From: Trissonchulus latispiculum
Taxonomy: Eukaryota; Nematoda; Enoplea; Enoplida; Ironidae
DNA length: 64,000 nucleotides
Reading direction: 5' to 3'
Assembly: GCA_030248195.1 (NCBI GenBank)
Contig: JASAND010006812.1
Coordinates: forward strand, 47,369 to 111,368
Made by a program: the position numbers and the translations under genes. A model generated the notes under the pieces. The model searched no databases. It saw only the letters and a list, made by a program, of their open reading frames with translations, and had not been told where the DNA came from. Below are positions 10,211-22,072 of this stretch, piece by piece; position 1 is the stretch's first letter, and each line of letters starts with the position of its first letter.

Positions 10211-12096
10211 ACAGGAAACAAAAATGCTCCTCTGGAGCATGAAAAAGTAATATGGTACGGGTGATGGTTAGGTTGTAAAATCAAGAGAGGACTAGTCTTT
10301 AAAATGCTTAATATAGTCAAGCGGGAAAAAACCCACTTTTCAGATTTTTGGCCAGAACTTTTTAATGGTTTGACATATCGAAATGCTGATTATACAGGTA
10401 GCTAGGCCTAGTCGTAAGCTTTCTTATGAGCTATAGAACACCTCTCTAGGGTGTGCCGTTAGCGAGAAAAATTGTCCCAAACTGGCGGGAAAAAACCCAT
10501 ATGCGGGAAAAAACCCACCCCAAAAAATTTTTGGCAAGCTGCCAGGAGCATTTCTAACCATCCCAAATGAAAGAGCGGGTTGTTTTTCTGCATCAAAATA
10601 TATTGGTTTTTGTACTAAAATTGAGGTCATATGGTCATTTGAAAATGTTGTATATATCTTTAACACATAAACATAGGCAAATTTTGGAAATTTTTTAAAA
10701 CTGTTTATTTTCGGCGGTTTAAGCATCCTATCGTGTAGAAAACGTGTTTTTGTTGTATTTAGAGCCAAACTAGACCCATTTTAAGGCAAAAATAAGCATT
10801 TTTGGTCAAAATTGAAATTTTGGCTTGAAATGGCACCGTGTCCGATTTAGACCCCCTGGACCACCCATAACAGTACGAACCCAGGTAAAACCTATACCAA
10901 TTTAGTCTATAGGCTCTATTAAACAAATGTATGTGTTGGTTTGACCTTTCCGGTCAATGGTTAGAAAAAAATTTAATTTTGAAAAGTGGGTTTTTTCCCG
11001 CCGTGGGTTTTTCCCGCCAACTCCAGGTCACCCCCAGGTCGCACCGGAGGGGTCAGAGCAGTGTGACATATATCATCATGAAGTGCAACAGATGCCCTAC
11101 AGGTACATCTAATCCGCTTTGGTCTAAGTCTTTCCAGTAGTTCAGGGTGGCCCGGCAAAGTTTGCCAAATTTCGGCACTTGGTCGGACCAAAATTTCCAA
11201 AAATTTTAAAGTCCCAAAAAATTTGCAGGGAAGCAGTGGGAGCTACCATAATACACCCTCCAGGGTTATTTTGGATGCTCTTCAAGATAGGCTATTAAAA
11301 TCCTAGATAGCTCATACCGGTAAGCCCACACTGGGGGTGGGTTTTTTTCCCGCATTGGCGAGTGGGTTTTTTTCCCGCTTGACTATATAGGGCTAGGTTC
11401 AAAAATAGAAGAGGGCTAGGTTGTGAGCGAATTAATATGGGCACAGCTTCGCCGAACAACCCATATTCGCGGTTTATAAATGCTAATCATTATTCATATC
11501 CACAATGCATTTATATATAGTGCATAAATAATCGACTGCTATGCATTCGAGCTTTAATGGAACTTTCATTTTAGCAAACTTTTCTTTCAAAAAAAAAGCT
11601 CTATTCTAACCAGAGCATTTTATCCATTTTTACGGCAAATTTATATATATTTCAATAATAATTTTAGGATTCTGACTTTCTATTTCTAATAGCTTTACCA
11701 TCGTATTATTCTTAGATCTCTTCTCGTTGCTTGCCACAGTACAATACGATCAAACAATGATAATTTACGTATATATTCCTTCCTAGCTAGTCTAACACTG
11801 TATGTATAGAAACAACATTCAATGCGTATTCAACTCCTTAAATTTCTTATTATTAACTGATATTGATAACTCTGTACGTGACAAAAGCTAAGACGAAGCG
11901 TGAAATCCCGCGAATATGGGTTATTCTGCGAAGCTGTGCCCATATTAATTCGCTCACAACCTAGTCCTCTTCAATTTTTGAACCTAGCCCCGTATTAAGC
12001 ATTTTAAAGACTAGTCCTCTCTTGATTTTACAACCTAACCATCACCCGTCCCATATTACTTTTTCATGCTCCAGAGGAGCATTTTTGTTTCTTGTC
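10211..12096. mobile_element. Foldback element FB1, split by a family T insertion
   Basis: The left arm (10,211-10,311 and 11,388-11,465) and right arm (~11,905-12,096) are inverted copies. The termini carry AAAAATGCTCC/GGAGCATTTTT around a small palindrome. Arms repeat the order GGACTAG, ~10 bases, AATATGG, ~25 bases. The spacer ~11,470-11,900 is AT-rich and non-coding. Family T copy 2 is inserted in the left arm. Confidence 0.8.
10312..11387 (-). mobile_element. Non-autonomous DNA element, family T copy 2 (reversed)
   Basis: Reverse-oriented copy of the 72-1,159 element with ends TATAGTCAAGCGGG and CCCGCTTGACTATA. It interrupts FB1, so it is younger than that element. Non-coding; ORFs around 10.4-11.2 kb are chance frames of the repeat. 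Confidence 0.85.
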
Positions 12097-12409
12097 CTTC
12101 TGCCATTTTAAAGGATCCTTTTCCTGCAATGCACTAAATGATATAAGGAGCTTAAACAGTGCCCTAGGCCAGGCTAAATGTGATTTTATATATAGCACAC
12201 AATATACACACCATTGAATTCCCACCTCCGCTCGAAGTGTTTGGTAAACTGACTTTAAAGACTTTCATTTTGGAACACCACTGGGACCCTGACTCACAGG
12301 TCTCCGTGGTCAGGGCTCAGATGTGCCGGCTTCGATAGTAATATGCCTATCGTTTACCACCACCAGCACCGCCGACTTATTGTAAATGGGTAACCGCCAA
12401 AGGGTCGAA
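12097..12409. other. Non-coding, outer part of the reversed composite element
   Basis: No gene. Around 12,330-12,410 there are traces (ATAGTAATATGCCTATCG, TATTGTAAATGGGTA) of the module next to the satellite in other composite elements. Confidence 0.4.
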
Positions 12410-14213
12410 AAAAGCTGTTTTAGGGAGTTTGACCATTGGTCAGTAGGCCACCTAGACCGTAGTGACCTAGCTTATTCTTAGGCCAAAATTTATGGGGGGG
12501 GGCTCAAAGTTGCCCCCCCCCCCCATCGATGGGGGGAGGGCTCACCAAAAATGGGGGGGCATATTTTTGACAAAAATTTTGCAAATTTTTGCGGTTTTTT
12601 CGTGCAAAAACTGCCTAAAATCGCTAAAAAAGACTAATTTTAGGTGTTTTTAAGCTAAAATAGCGAAAATTTCGTTAAAATCCGGCGAAGCCGGAAAATT
12701 TTCTGGGTTATGGAGGGGGAGGTCGCCGAGTGGGGGGGGGGCCCACCTCCCCCCAGTATAAATAAGCCAGGTGACCGGTGCTCACTTCCCTCGGTTTCGG
12801 CGATATTCCCGTTGAAACGAGCGTAGTCGATTTACTATATATGCCCCCGACCAAAACGCCGAAAAACGCTGTTTTAGCCCGTTTCACCAGTGGTCAATAG
12901 GGCTCCCGGGCCGTAGTGACCAGTGTTCACTTCTCTCGGTTTCGGCGATATGCCCATTAAAACGAGCGTAGTCGATTTATTATATATTGCCCCGACCAAA
13001 ACGCCGAAAACGCTGTTTTATACCGTTTCACCAGTGGTCAATTGGGCTCCCAGGCCGTAGTGACCAGTGGTCACTTCCCTCGGTTTCGGCGATATGCCCA
13101 TTGAAACGAGCGTAGTCGATTTACTTTGTATGCCCCCGACCAAAACGCCAGAAAACGCGGTTTTAGGCCGTTTGACCAGTGGTCAATAGGACCCATAGAC
13201 TGTATGACCAGTGGTCACTTCCGCCGGCTTCGGCGATATGCCCATTGAAACGAGCGTAGTCGATTTATTATATAAGCCCCCGACCAAAACGCCGAAAAAC
13301 GCAGTTTTCGGCCTTTTGACCAGTGGTCAATAGGCCCCATAGGCTGTTCCGTCGGTTTCGGCGATATGCCCATTGAAACGAGCGTAGTCTATTTACTATA
13401 TGCCCCTGATCAAAACGCCGAAAAACGCTGTTTAGAGTCAGTTTTCCCAACTTTGACCCTGGGCGAGGAACCACGGGAGCCATGCTGACCAGTGGTCACT
13501 TCGGGCGGTATCGGCAGTATGCTCATCGTTTTCAGCGACCCTGATTTACTGTATTTGGGTACCACCCCAAGGCCGAAAAACGCCATTTTTAGTGACTTTT
13601 AGGCCATTTCTAGTAAAAGTGGGGCTTAGAAACTTTTCGCCCAAACAGGCCAAAAAATGCGAAGTTTGGGCCAATCTCCTGAAAGCTAAGGAGCAAAATT
13701 AAAAAATCCCCCTCGTTACTTTATGCACTCCTACTGGTAATTTTCAACAAAAGATACTAGACCTCTCCAGCTTCTACCCAGTTCTAGAAAAGTGTGACCA
13801 AAATTTGCGAAAAATAGCGAAAGTCCGACTTTGGGACCTAGGCACAGAGCCAAAATTGGCCAGGTGCCAAAATGACCTAAAAAGGTAGCATGGGGGGATC
13901 CTGTCTACCAACATATAATAGTAGTATGGTGCCAAAATGCCCACATCGAACACTTAGCCGTAAAATGCATTTCCAATAAGCGTTATTCACCGAGAAAAAA
14001 ACAAACGCACGGTAACTATCGCCTATTGCAAAAATTCGAAGTTTCGAATTCGAACCAAAAGTATGGTGGTACTTGTAGTACTACTCGAGTTGTTTACGAT
14101 GGTAACCTTTTTACCACTGCCGGACCTCTAATTAGCTGGCACCAGGCCAACACGGTCTCCAGGGGGCCGCGCAGACGCCTTTATACCCATATTATATATA
14201 TATAAATATTATA
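12410..14213 (-). mobile_element. Hairpin-type composite element, reversed and diverged
   Basis: Its right part (14,110-14,200, ending CTTTATACCCATATTATA) matches on the minus strand the start module of the elements at 26.2 and 34.5 kb. Inward lies the module GCTCATCGTTTTCAGCGACC, then a ~145-bp array. The order is that of the 28- and 36-kb elements, reversed. Its hairpin end is missing, apparently lost where family T copy 3 begins. C/G-rich runs at 12,490-12,750 look like a separate small insertion. Confidence 0.55.
12771..13420 (-). repeat. ~145-bp satellite, reversed, ~4.5 copies
   Basis: The unit starts TGACC(A/G)GTG(T/G)TCAC at 12,771, 12,917, 13,061 and 13,205 (spacing 144-146). It contains AAACGAGCGTAGTCGATTTA, the complement of the unit in the arrays at 28-31.7 and 36-37.3 kb, so it is the same satellite in diverged form. 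Confidence 0.9.
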
Positions 14214-15322
14214 TATAGTCAAGCGGGAAAAAAACCCACTCGCCAATGCGGGAAAAAACCCACCCCCAGTGTGGGCTTACCGGTATGAGCTATCTAGGAT
14301 TTTAATAGCCTATCTTGAAGAGCATCCAAAATAACCCTGTAGGGTGTATTATGGTTGCTCCCACTGCTTCCCTGCAAATTTTTTGGGACTTTGAAATTTT
14401 TGGAAATTTTGGTCCGACCAAGTGCCGAAATTTGGCAAACTTTGCCGGGCCACCCTGAACTACTGGAAAGACTTAGACCAAAGCGGATTATATGTACCTG
14501 TAGGGCATCTGTTGCGCTTCATGATGATATATGTCACACTGCTCTGACCCCTCCGGTGCGACCTGGGGGTGACCTGGAGTTGGCGGGAAAAAAAACCCAC
14601 GGCGGGAAAAAAACCCACTTTTCAAAATTAAATTTTTTTTTCTAACCATTGACCGGAAAGGTCAAACCAATACGTACATTTGTTTAATAGAGCCTACAGA
14701 TTAAATTGGTATAGGTTTTACCCGGGTTCATTCTGTTATGGGTGGTCCAGGGGGTCTAAATTGGACATGGTGCCATTTCAAGCCAAAATTTCAATTTTGC
14801 CCAAAAATGCTTATTTTTGCCTTAAAATGGGTCTAGTTTGGCTCTAAATGCAGGAAAAACACGTTTTCTATACGATAGGATGCTTAAATTGCCGAAAATA
14901 AACAATTTTAAAAAATTTCCAAAATTTGCCTATGTTTATGTGTTAAAGATACAACATTTTCAAATGACCATATGACCTCAATTTTAATACAAAAACTAAT
15001 ATATTTTGATACAGTTGTACTAAAAACAGCCCGCTCTTTCATTTGGAATGGTTAGAAATGCTCCTGGCAGCTTGCCAAAAAATTTTTGGGGTGGGTTTTT
15101 TTCCCGCATATGGGTTTTTTTCCCGCATTGGGTTTTTTTTTCCCGCCAGTTTGGGACAATTTTTCTCGCTAACGGCACACCCTACAGAGGTGTTCTATAG
15201 CTCATAAGAAAGCTTACGACTAGGCCTAGCTACCTGTATAATCAGCATTTCGATATGTCAAACCATTAAAAAGTTCTGGCCAAAAATCTGAAAAGTGGGT
15301 TTTTTTTTCCCGCTTGACTATA
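14214..15322 (+). mobile_element. Non-autonomous DNA element, family T copy 3
   Basis: A 1.1-kb copy with ends TATAGTCAAGCGGG and CCCGCTTGACTATA, close in sequence to copy 1 and in the same orientation. Non-coding. Confidence 0.85.
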
Positions 15323-15332
15323 ATATGTATAC

Positions 15333-15423
<91 letters not shown>

Positions 15424-15630
15424 GCGTTTTAAGTGTAACCTAGCTTCTATATAGTTTGCCTTCGCCTGCAACAAAATTTTGTGTGTTCATTTTAAGTTCA
15501 GCTGCTCTCTGGTACGGATCGTCGCTTTGAATTTTTTGACAGTCATTTGTCCGGCCAAAACACCACGCAGATACACACGTGTGCGTGTGTGTGTGTCTTT
15601 CTATATGTATACATATCATATATATATTAT

Positions 15631-15672
<42 letters not shown>

Positions 15673-15778
15673 TATAATGCTGATATTATGCGTACACATG
15701 TGCTGTGTATATATATATATGTGTATATATTATACAAATATATTATAATGCTGATATTACTGTATGCGTACGCATGTG

Positions 15779-15815
<37 letters not shown>

Positions 15816-15825
15816 TTCCATGCCC
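15323..15825. repeat. TA and CA/TA microsatellites
   Basis: Long TA runs (15,331-15,421) and mixed CA/TA/TG runs (15,575-15,815), separated by ordinary sequence. The Ile-Tyr- or Cys-Val-rich ORFs predicted here are translations of the microsatellite. 15,826-16,097 is plain AT-rich DNA. Confidence 0.95.
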
Positions 15826-16097
15826 GCACATAGAGATTCGCACTAGAGTTTATGTGACATATACGTTTTTGATTTTCTGTGTAATTTTGAGATTTCTGTA
15901 TATCTGTCTCCTACGTGTATATACGTGTATCAACTTGTGTGACACTGTGAACCCTGTAGTGAACGATACGTGTTTTCCTATTAAGTTTCGATGGTTTACG
16001 TACTTTTTGCTTTCCTTATGCTTCCAGTCGTTCTTTCGTGAAAATGTAGTCATATGCATATATATATATATATATATATATACCAATTATATACATA

Positions 16098-16355
16098 CAT
16101 AGCGTAGCCAGAAAAAAATTTCGGAGGGGGGCAAGCCAAAAATGCTCTGAAATTTCTACCGCAACTAAACAGTTGGTGGAAATTTTCAAGCAAAATCTCG
16201 AGCCTTTTGAAATATTTTCATTGAAAAGTAGCGCCGCAGGCGAAAATTTTTCGAAATATTTATTCGTCCTGCTGCTACCCATTAAAAATTTTTCTTTTGT
16301 CCCCGATTTCGGGGGGGGGCATGCCCCCCTCGCCCCCCCCCTGGCTACGCGCCTG
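16098..16355 (+). mobile_element. hAT-type MITE with family 2-like termini, copy C
   Basis: Left end CATAGCGTAGCCAGAAAAAAA; right end CCTGGCTACGCGCCTG, matching the termini of the 8.4- and 17.4-kb copies although the interior differs. It lies in TA-repeat DNA, so the target duplication is not clear. Non-coding. Confidence 0.7.
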
Positions 16356-16502
16356 CATATATATACATGTAGAAGGTGCTGCGCAACTTACGTAACTAGA
16401 CAAATTTGGTATCGTTATAATCAGCGCAACGAGTTTAGCTCGGTGGGATTTGCTAATGTGAGTGTTAATGGGGTTAGAAAGGTCAGAAGAGAAGCTTGTT
16501 AC

Positions 16503-17303
16503 CACTACGTAGATACGGGGGGGCGGGGGGGGGGCGGCCGCCCTCCCCGAAATAATGGCTTTGCCCCCCTGAAAAATTGGGCAAAAGAAAAATTTTACGC
16601 CCGCGCGCAGCGCGGGCGTTTAGCCTGATTAGAAACATACACAAATTATACATTAATGCTTCAAATTAGTTCAACATTGATGCATTTTCTACACCACAAA
16701 AAATTTTCGTGCCTCCGGCGCGAATTTTGGCTATTTAGATTATCAAAATTATTATTTTTCATTAGCATGCTAACAAATGTTTGTATATATAAGTTGCTTT
16801 GCAGTTTTGCTGTTATCTGCGTAATTCCCAACATCATCAGCCTCGGCATATATAATTGGTTGATATCATCAGAATACGCAATTCTTACGTTATGGGAGCA
16901 TTTTAATGGTTTCACTTTTCGGGCAATATATACATAAACGTAGAAAATAGCAAATAAACTTACAAAATGTTGTTAGTCAATTGATAAATCATTTATAAAG
17001 AATTAAATGTTTCAATAGCGTTTTATTGCGAAATTTAAAAATTTTCTCAACTTCTGGGGGGCTCCGGCTCCGGCTCCGCCCCCCCAAACCACCCCCCATT
17101 TGGGACTTAGGGTATCGCTTTCAGTTGTAACAAGTCGAAACATGAACCATAGAAGACTTTTGAATTAACAGAACAACTTGCAGTTGTATATAATGGACAG
17201 TGTGCATGTAATCGTTACGCAAAAATAGGAAATCTCCCCCCCCCCCGCAAACGTCCTCGGTCAAAACCGCCCCCCCTGAAAATTTTTTTTACCTACGCTA
17301 CTG
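16503..17303. mobile_element. hAT-type element, 801 bp, near-perfect 8-bp duplication
   Basis: Left end CACTACGTAG; right end CCTACGCTACTG. Flanks are CTTGTTAC (16,495-16,502) and CTTGTGAC (17,304-17,311), 7 of 8 matching. Poly-G and poly-C runs lie just inside each end as in the other family members. Non-coding. Confidence 0.75.
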
Positions 17304-17450
17304 CTTGTGACTGTACCAAATTGAGTGCGTGTCAAATAGAAGAAGAAAAAAAATACGTAAGTTTACTCAAGAAGGAAAAAACGAAACAGAAAAGAAACAG
17401 AATACGTACGTAATACGACAGAAACTAAATAACATATACGTAGATATAGC

Positions 17451-17851
17451 CAGGCGCGTAGCCAGGGGGGGGAATGGGGGGAATTCCCCCCCCGAAATGG
17501 TGTTGCCCCTAGAAATTTTTTCCTGCCACGTGTGTAAACGCCTATTTTTCAAAAATTTTCGCGCCTTCGGCGCGAAACATGTGTATTATACCATTAGAAT
17601 ACGTGTTTCGCACTAAAAAATGAGTACAAATTACCCTATTTGGTCTATTTTGACCACCTTCTGCATTATTTAGGTGCATAAACAAGCACTGCGCCTTAAA
17701 TATTATTGTAATTTCAACGAATGCTCTGTAAAAATTCCACGAAGGTCACGAAATAGAAAAATTTCTCAGCTTCTGGGGGGCTCCGCCCCCCAGACCTCCC
17801 GAAAAAATTTTGCATCCCCCCCCCCGAAATTTTTTTCTGGCTACGCTAGTG
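17451..17851 (-). mobile_element. hAT-type MITE (family 2) copy B
   Basis: A 401-bp reverse-complement relative of the 8,455-8,858 element. Left end CAGGCGCGTAGCCAGG; right end CTGGCTACGCTAGTG. The 8-mer GATATAGC flanks both sides (17,443-17,450 and 17,852-17,859). Confidence 0.9.
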
Positions 17852-17873
17852 GATATAGCATATATATAGTTAG

Positions 17874-18176
17874 TAGGAATGCACCGTGGCCTGACCCCGG
17901 CCCCGGTGGTCAGGCCCCGGTACTGACCGGGGCCAAGAATTAGCAAAATTTTGTAAATTTTTGACATTTTTGACCAAAAGTTTGAATTTTCGAAAGTCAA
18001 AAAGTGTTACAATTCGTTTGCTTTCCCGCCGATATGAATGAAAACAACGATAGTAACGTTTGTATACAAAAATTATTGCAAAATTTAAAGTTTCCAGAAA
18101 ATTTTTGAAAATTTCGATTTTGGGCCCCCAATTTCTAGGCCCCGGCCCCGGTAGTGGCGGCCCCGGTGCATCTCTA
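17874..18176. mobile_element. hAT-type element with TAGNNATGCACCG ends
   Basis: A 303-bp element starting TAGGAATGCACCG and ending CGGTGCATCTCTA, a widespread hAT terminus. The 8-mer ATAGTTAG flanks it (17,866-17,873 and 18,177-18,184). Isolated copies of its right end occur at 21,745-21,814 and ~56,310-56,336. Confidence 0.85.
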
Positions 18177-18196
18177 ATAGTTAGCAGCATACCATA
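18107..18196 (+). repeat. 90-bp direct repeat, left copy
   Basis: Covers the right end of the hAT element at 17,874-18,176 plus CAGCATACCATA. It is repeated identically at 21,745-21,834, on the far side of composite element 1 and its foldback. Confidence 0.95.
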
Positions 18197-18209
18197 ACTA
18201 TAGTTAGTC

Positions 18210-21027
18210 ATGGGGGCGCTCGGAGAGCCCCCCATAATATGAGCTATAAAGGCACTTTGCGGATTTTGAAAAGTGCTAATTAGGCATAACTAATTAACGG
18301 GAAGGAATTAAGAGCTAATATTTACATTTTTGAAATCTCCAGGCCAAGAGCTTTCGAATGATACCAAACTTGCCCGGAAAAAATGAAGTTTGAAAAAATC
18401 GACTTTCTCTTACGGGTTTGAAAGTGGGGTTTTTTTTCTCTGTATTCAGCATGATTTTTGTCAATTTTGTGTTAACTCGATTTTTCAAACGGCCCATAGG
18501 AAAAATTTTTCTATACTATTTTTTGATTATCTAGGCAATGGTATTTAGCAAGTTTATGTTTTTTTTCCGAATTTCGATCTGGTTCGATTTTTACAGATGG
18601 TCAAAAATGGAAAAAATAGCGTTTTTGGACACCTTCAAGCGGAAAAATTTCTAAGTCCGAAAATTTTAAAATAGTCTAAAAACGGCCAAAAACGGCGTTT
18701 TTCGGCCTTGGGGTGGTACCCATATATAGTAAATCGGGGTCGCTGAACACGATGAGCATAGTGCCGACACCGTATCTCGCCTGGTTCATCTGGTTCAACT
18801 GGTTCAAAATTGAACCAGTTCCTGGTTCAAGCTACTGGAGATAGCTGGAAGGCTGAAATTTTGCATACAAAGGTTATTGGGCATGGGGAATTCACTGGTG
18901 GTGTTACTTTGGTGATCCGACCCATGGCTGGCCAGATCTGGTTCAACTGGTTCAAAATTGAACCAGTTCCTGGTTCAAGCTACTGGAGATAGTTGGAAGG
19001 CTGAAATTTTGCATACAAAGGTTATTGGGCATGGGGAATTCACTGGTGGTGTTACTTTGGTGATCCGACCCATGGCTGGCCAGATCTGGTTCAACTGGTT
19101 CAAAATTGAACCAGTTCCTGGTTCAAGCTACTGGAGATAGCTGGAAGGCTGAAATTTTGCATACAAAGGTTATTGGGCATGGGGAATTCACTGGTGGTGT
19201 TACTTTGGTGATCCGACCCATGGCTGGCCAGATCTGGTTCAACTGGTTCAAAATTGAACCAGTTCCTGGTTCAAGCTACTGGAGATAGCTGGAAGGCTGA
19301 AATTTTGCATACAAAGGTTATTGGGCATGGGGAATTCACTGGTGGTGTTACTTTGGTGATCCGACCCATGGCTGGCCAGATCTGGTTCAACTGGTTCAAA
19401 ATTGAACCAGTTCCTGGTTCAAGCTACTGGAGATAGCTGGAAGGCTGAAATTTTGCATACAAAGGTTATTGGGCATGGGGAATTCACTGGTGGTGTTACT
19501 TTGGTGATCCGACCCATGGCTGGCCAGATCTGGTTCAACTGGTTCAAAATTGAACCAGTTCCTGGTTCAAGCTACTGGAGATAGTTGGAAGGCTGAAATT
19601 TTGCATACAAAGGTTATTGGGCATGGGGAATTCACTGGTGGTGTTACTTTGGTGATCCGACCCATGGCTGGCCAGATCTGGTTCAACTGGTTCAAAATTG
19701 AACCAGTTCCTGGTTCAAGCTACTGGAGATAGCTGGAAGGCTGAAATTTTGCATACAAAGGTTATTGGGCATGGGGAATTCACTGGTGGTGTTACTTTGG
19801 TGATCCAACCCATGGCTGGCCAGATCTGGTTCAACTGGTTCAAAATTGAACCAGTTCCTGGTTCAAGCTACTGGAGATAGTTGGAAGGCTGAAATTTTGC
19901 ATACAAAGGTTATTGGGCATGGGGAATTCACTGGTGGTGTTACTTTGGTGATCCGACCCATGGCTGGCCAGATCTGGTTCAACTGGTTCAAAGTTGAACC
20001 AGTTCCTGGTTCAAGCTACTGGAGATAGCTGGAAGGCTGAAATTTTGCATACAAAGGTTATTGGGCATGGGGAATTCACTGGTGGTGTTACTTTGGTGAT
20101 CCGACCCATGGCTGGCCAGATCTGGTTCAACTGGTTCAAAGTTGAACCAGTTCCTGGTTCAAGCTACTGGAGATAGCTGGAAGGCTGAAATTTTGCATAC
20201 AAAGGTTATTGGGCATGGGGAATTCACTGGTGGTGTTACTTTGGTGATCCGACCCATGGCTGGCCAGATCTGGTTCAACTGGTTCAAAGTTGAACCAGTT
20301 CCTGGTTCAAGCTACTGGAGATAGCTGGAAGGCTGAAATTTTGCATACAAAGGTTATTGGGCATGGGGAATTCACTGGTGGTGTTACTTTGGTGATCCGA
20401 CCCATGGCTGGCCAGATCTGGTTCAACTGGTTCAAAGTTGAACCAGTTCCTGGTTCAAGCTACTGGAGATAGCTGGAAGGCTGAAATTTTGCATACAAAG
20501 GTTATTGGGCATGGGGAATTCACTGGTGGTGTTACTTTGGTGATCCAACCCATGGCTGGCCAGATCTGGTTCAACTGGTTCAAAGTTGAACCAGGTCCTG
20601 GTTCAAGCAACTGGAGATAGCTAGAAGGCTGAAATTTTGCATACAAAGGTTATTGGGCACGGGGAATTCACTGGTGCTGTTACTTTGGTGATCTGACCCA
20701 TGGCTGGCCAGATATGGTTCAACTGGTTCAAAGTTGAACCAGTTCCTGGTTCAAGCTACTGGATATAGCTGGAAGGCTGGAATTTTGCATACAAAGGTTA
20801 TTGGGCATGGGGAATTCACTGGTGGTGTTACTTTGCTGATCTGACCCATGGCTGGCCAGATATGGTTCAACGTTCAAAGTTGAACCAGTTCCTGGTTCAA
20901 GCTACTGAAGATAGCTGAAAGGCTGAAATTTTGCATGCAAAGCTTATTGGGCATGGGGAATTCACTGGTGGAATTTGTGATTGCTGCTGCCACAGTTATG
21001 GCAGCGCTCCCAAAAACTAGACGGAGG
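18210..21027 (+). mobile_element. Hairpin-headed composite element 1
   Basis: It begins with an imperfect hairpin at 18,210-18,234 (ATGGGGGC...CCCCCCAT) followed by ATAATATGAGCTATAAAGG. The ~570-bp module that follows is shared with the 27.35- and 35.3-kb elements (AAATCTCCAGGCCAAGAGCT). It passes into GTAAATCGGGGTCGCTGAACA and then a 148-bp array, and ends near GCAGCGCTCCCAAAAA, a sequence also found at the end of the other two copies. No coding genes. Confidence 0.65.
18781..20990 (+). repeat. 148-bp tandem array, ~14-15 copies
   Basis: Units recur every 148 bases. Eleven or twelve are nearly identical and the last three, towards 20,990, are diverged. Each unit holds CTGGTTCAACTGGTTCAAA next to TTGAACCAG, an inverted repeat. 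The recurrent 60-codon ORF is an artefact of the array: it overlaps itself in the next unit and has no start context of its own. Confidence 0.98.
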
Positions 21028-21742
21028 ACAAGTAGGAAAAATGCTCCTTGCAGTCGCATGAAAAAGTTAATATGAGCTATGATGGTCAACATTTAAATGT
21101 GTCAAGGACAAGATTTAAAATGTTTAATATGAGCCAACATCTAAATAAGTAGAGGACAAGATGTAAACGGCTAATATGAGCCGCTACGTTTCTCTTGGGC
21201 TCATATTGACGCGACTAAAATGGCAAACATACAGTTTACGGTTGGCATATAAGCATCAGTGTTTATAAACTATTTAATTGGTTTGGGAATATTGAATTAA
21301 TGTGTTGATTGCGATTATAACTTCAAATGTGATTTCTCAAGATTTCACAACATGTGTAAGTTCCACATTTTCGTTTCTTCATTAGATTGGACTTTGGTTT
21401 CGTTTTGTTGACTTATATGGTGGCCTTAAATGTGTACTTGGATGTAGCGGTGGAGAAGAAAACATTTACTAACAGCTTTGCAAAATTAATGTTTATATGC
21501 GTCGTTATTCATGCAAGCCATTTCAATGTTGTATTCAAAGTAAGCAAAAGCTAAATGAGCGTCAATATGAGCCCAAGAGAAACGTAGCGGCTCATATTAG
21601 CCGTTTACATCTTGTCCTCTACTTATTTAGATGTTGGCTCATATTAAACATTTTAAATCTTGTCCTTGACACATTTAAATGTTGACCATCATAGCTCATA
21701 TTAACTTTTTCATGCGACTGCAAGGAGCATTTTTCCTACTTG
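21028..21742. mobile_element. Foldback element FB2
   Basis: Arms of ~190 bp (21,028-21,217 and ~21,555-21,742) are inverted copies with terminal ACAAGTAGGAAAAATGCTCC. Each arm repeats three times the order AATATGAGC, ~28 bases, GGACAAG, ~10 bases. Spacer 21,218-21,554 is AT-rich with no convincing gene. Confidence 0.85.
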
Positions 21743-21744
21743 TT

Positions 21745-21834
21745 GAAAATTTCGATTTTGGGCCCCCAATTTCTAGGCCCCGGCCCCGGTAGTGGCGGCC
21801 CCGGTGCATCTCTAATAGTTAGCAGCATACCATA
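21745..21834 (+). repeat. 90-bp direct repeat, right copy
   Basis: Identical over 90 bp to 18,107-18,196. It starts two bases after FB2 ends. The sequence between the copies is composite element 1 plus FB2. Confidence 0.95.
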
Positions 21835-22072
21835 AATGACAAAAAACAAAACAAGCTAAATAAATTCAAGTCTTGAGACGGACGAGAATGATCCGTCGTG
21901 ATCACCTAACCCTAGCCCCCTGAGAAAACTTGTTGAATCTAAATTGCCCAGTCGATCACTTTGTAGGACAGGCTCATAAGCGGTTGCAACTTGTTTTCCT
22001 TAATTTACAACCTCATTTACATACTTCCTTACGTATTTTACAGGCTGGTTTTTGCTTAATGTATATATATAT

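Noticed and set aside
15547..16102. Tyr/Ile/Cys-rich protein ORFs
   Set aside because: They are translations of TA, CA and TG microsatellites.
18781..20990. CRISPR-like array or a repeat protein made of 60-residue units
   Set aside because: Units are contiguous 148-bp copies with no variable spacers, and the frame does not run from one unit into the next (148 is not a multiple of 3). It is a satellite in a eukaryotic genome.
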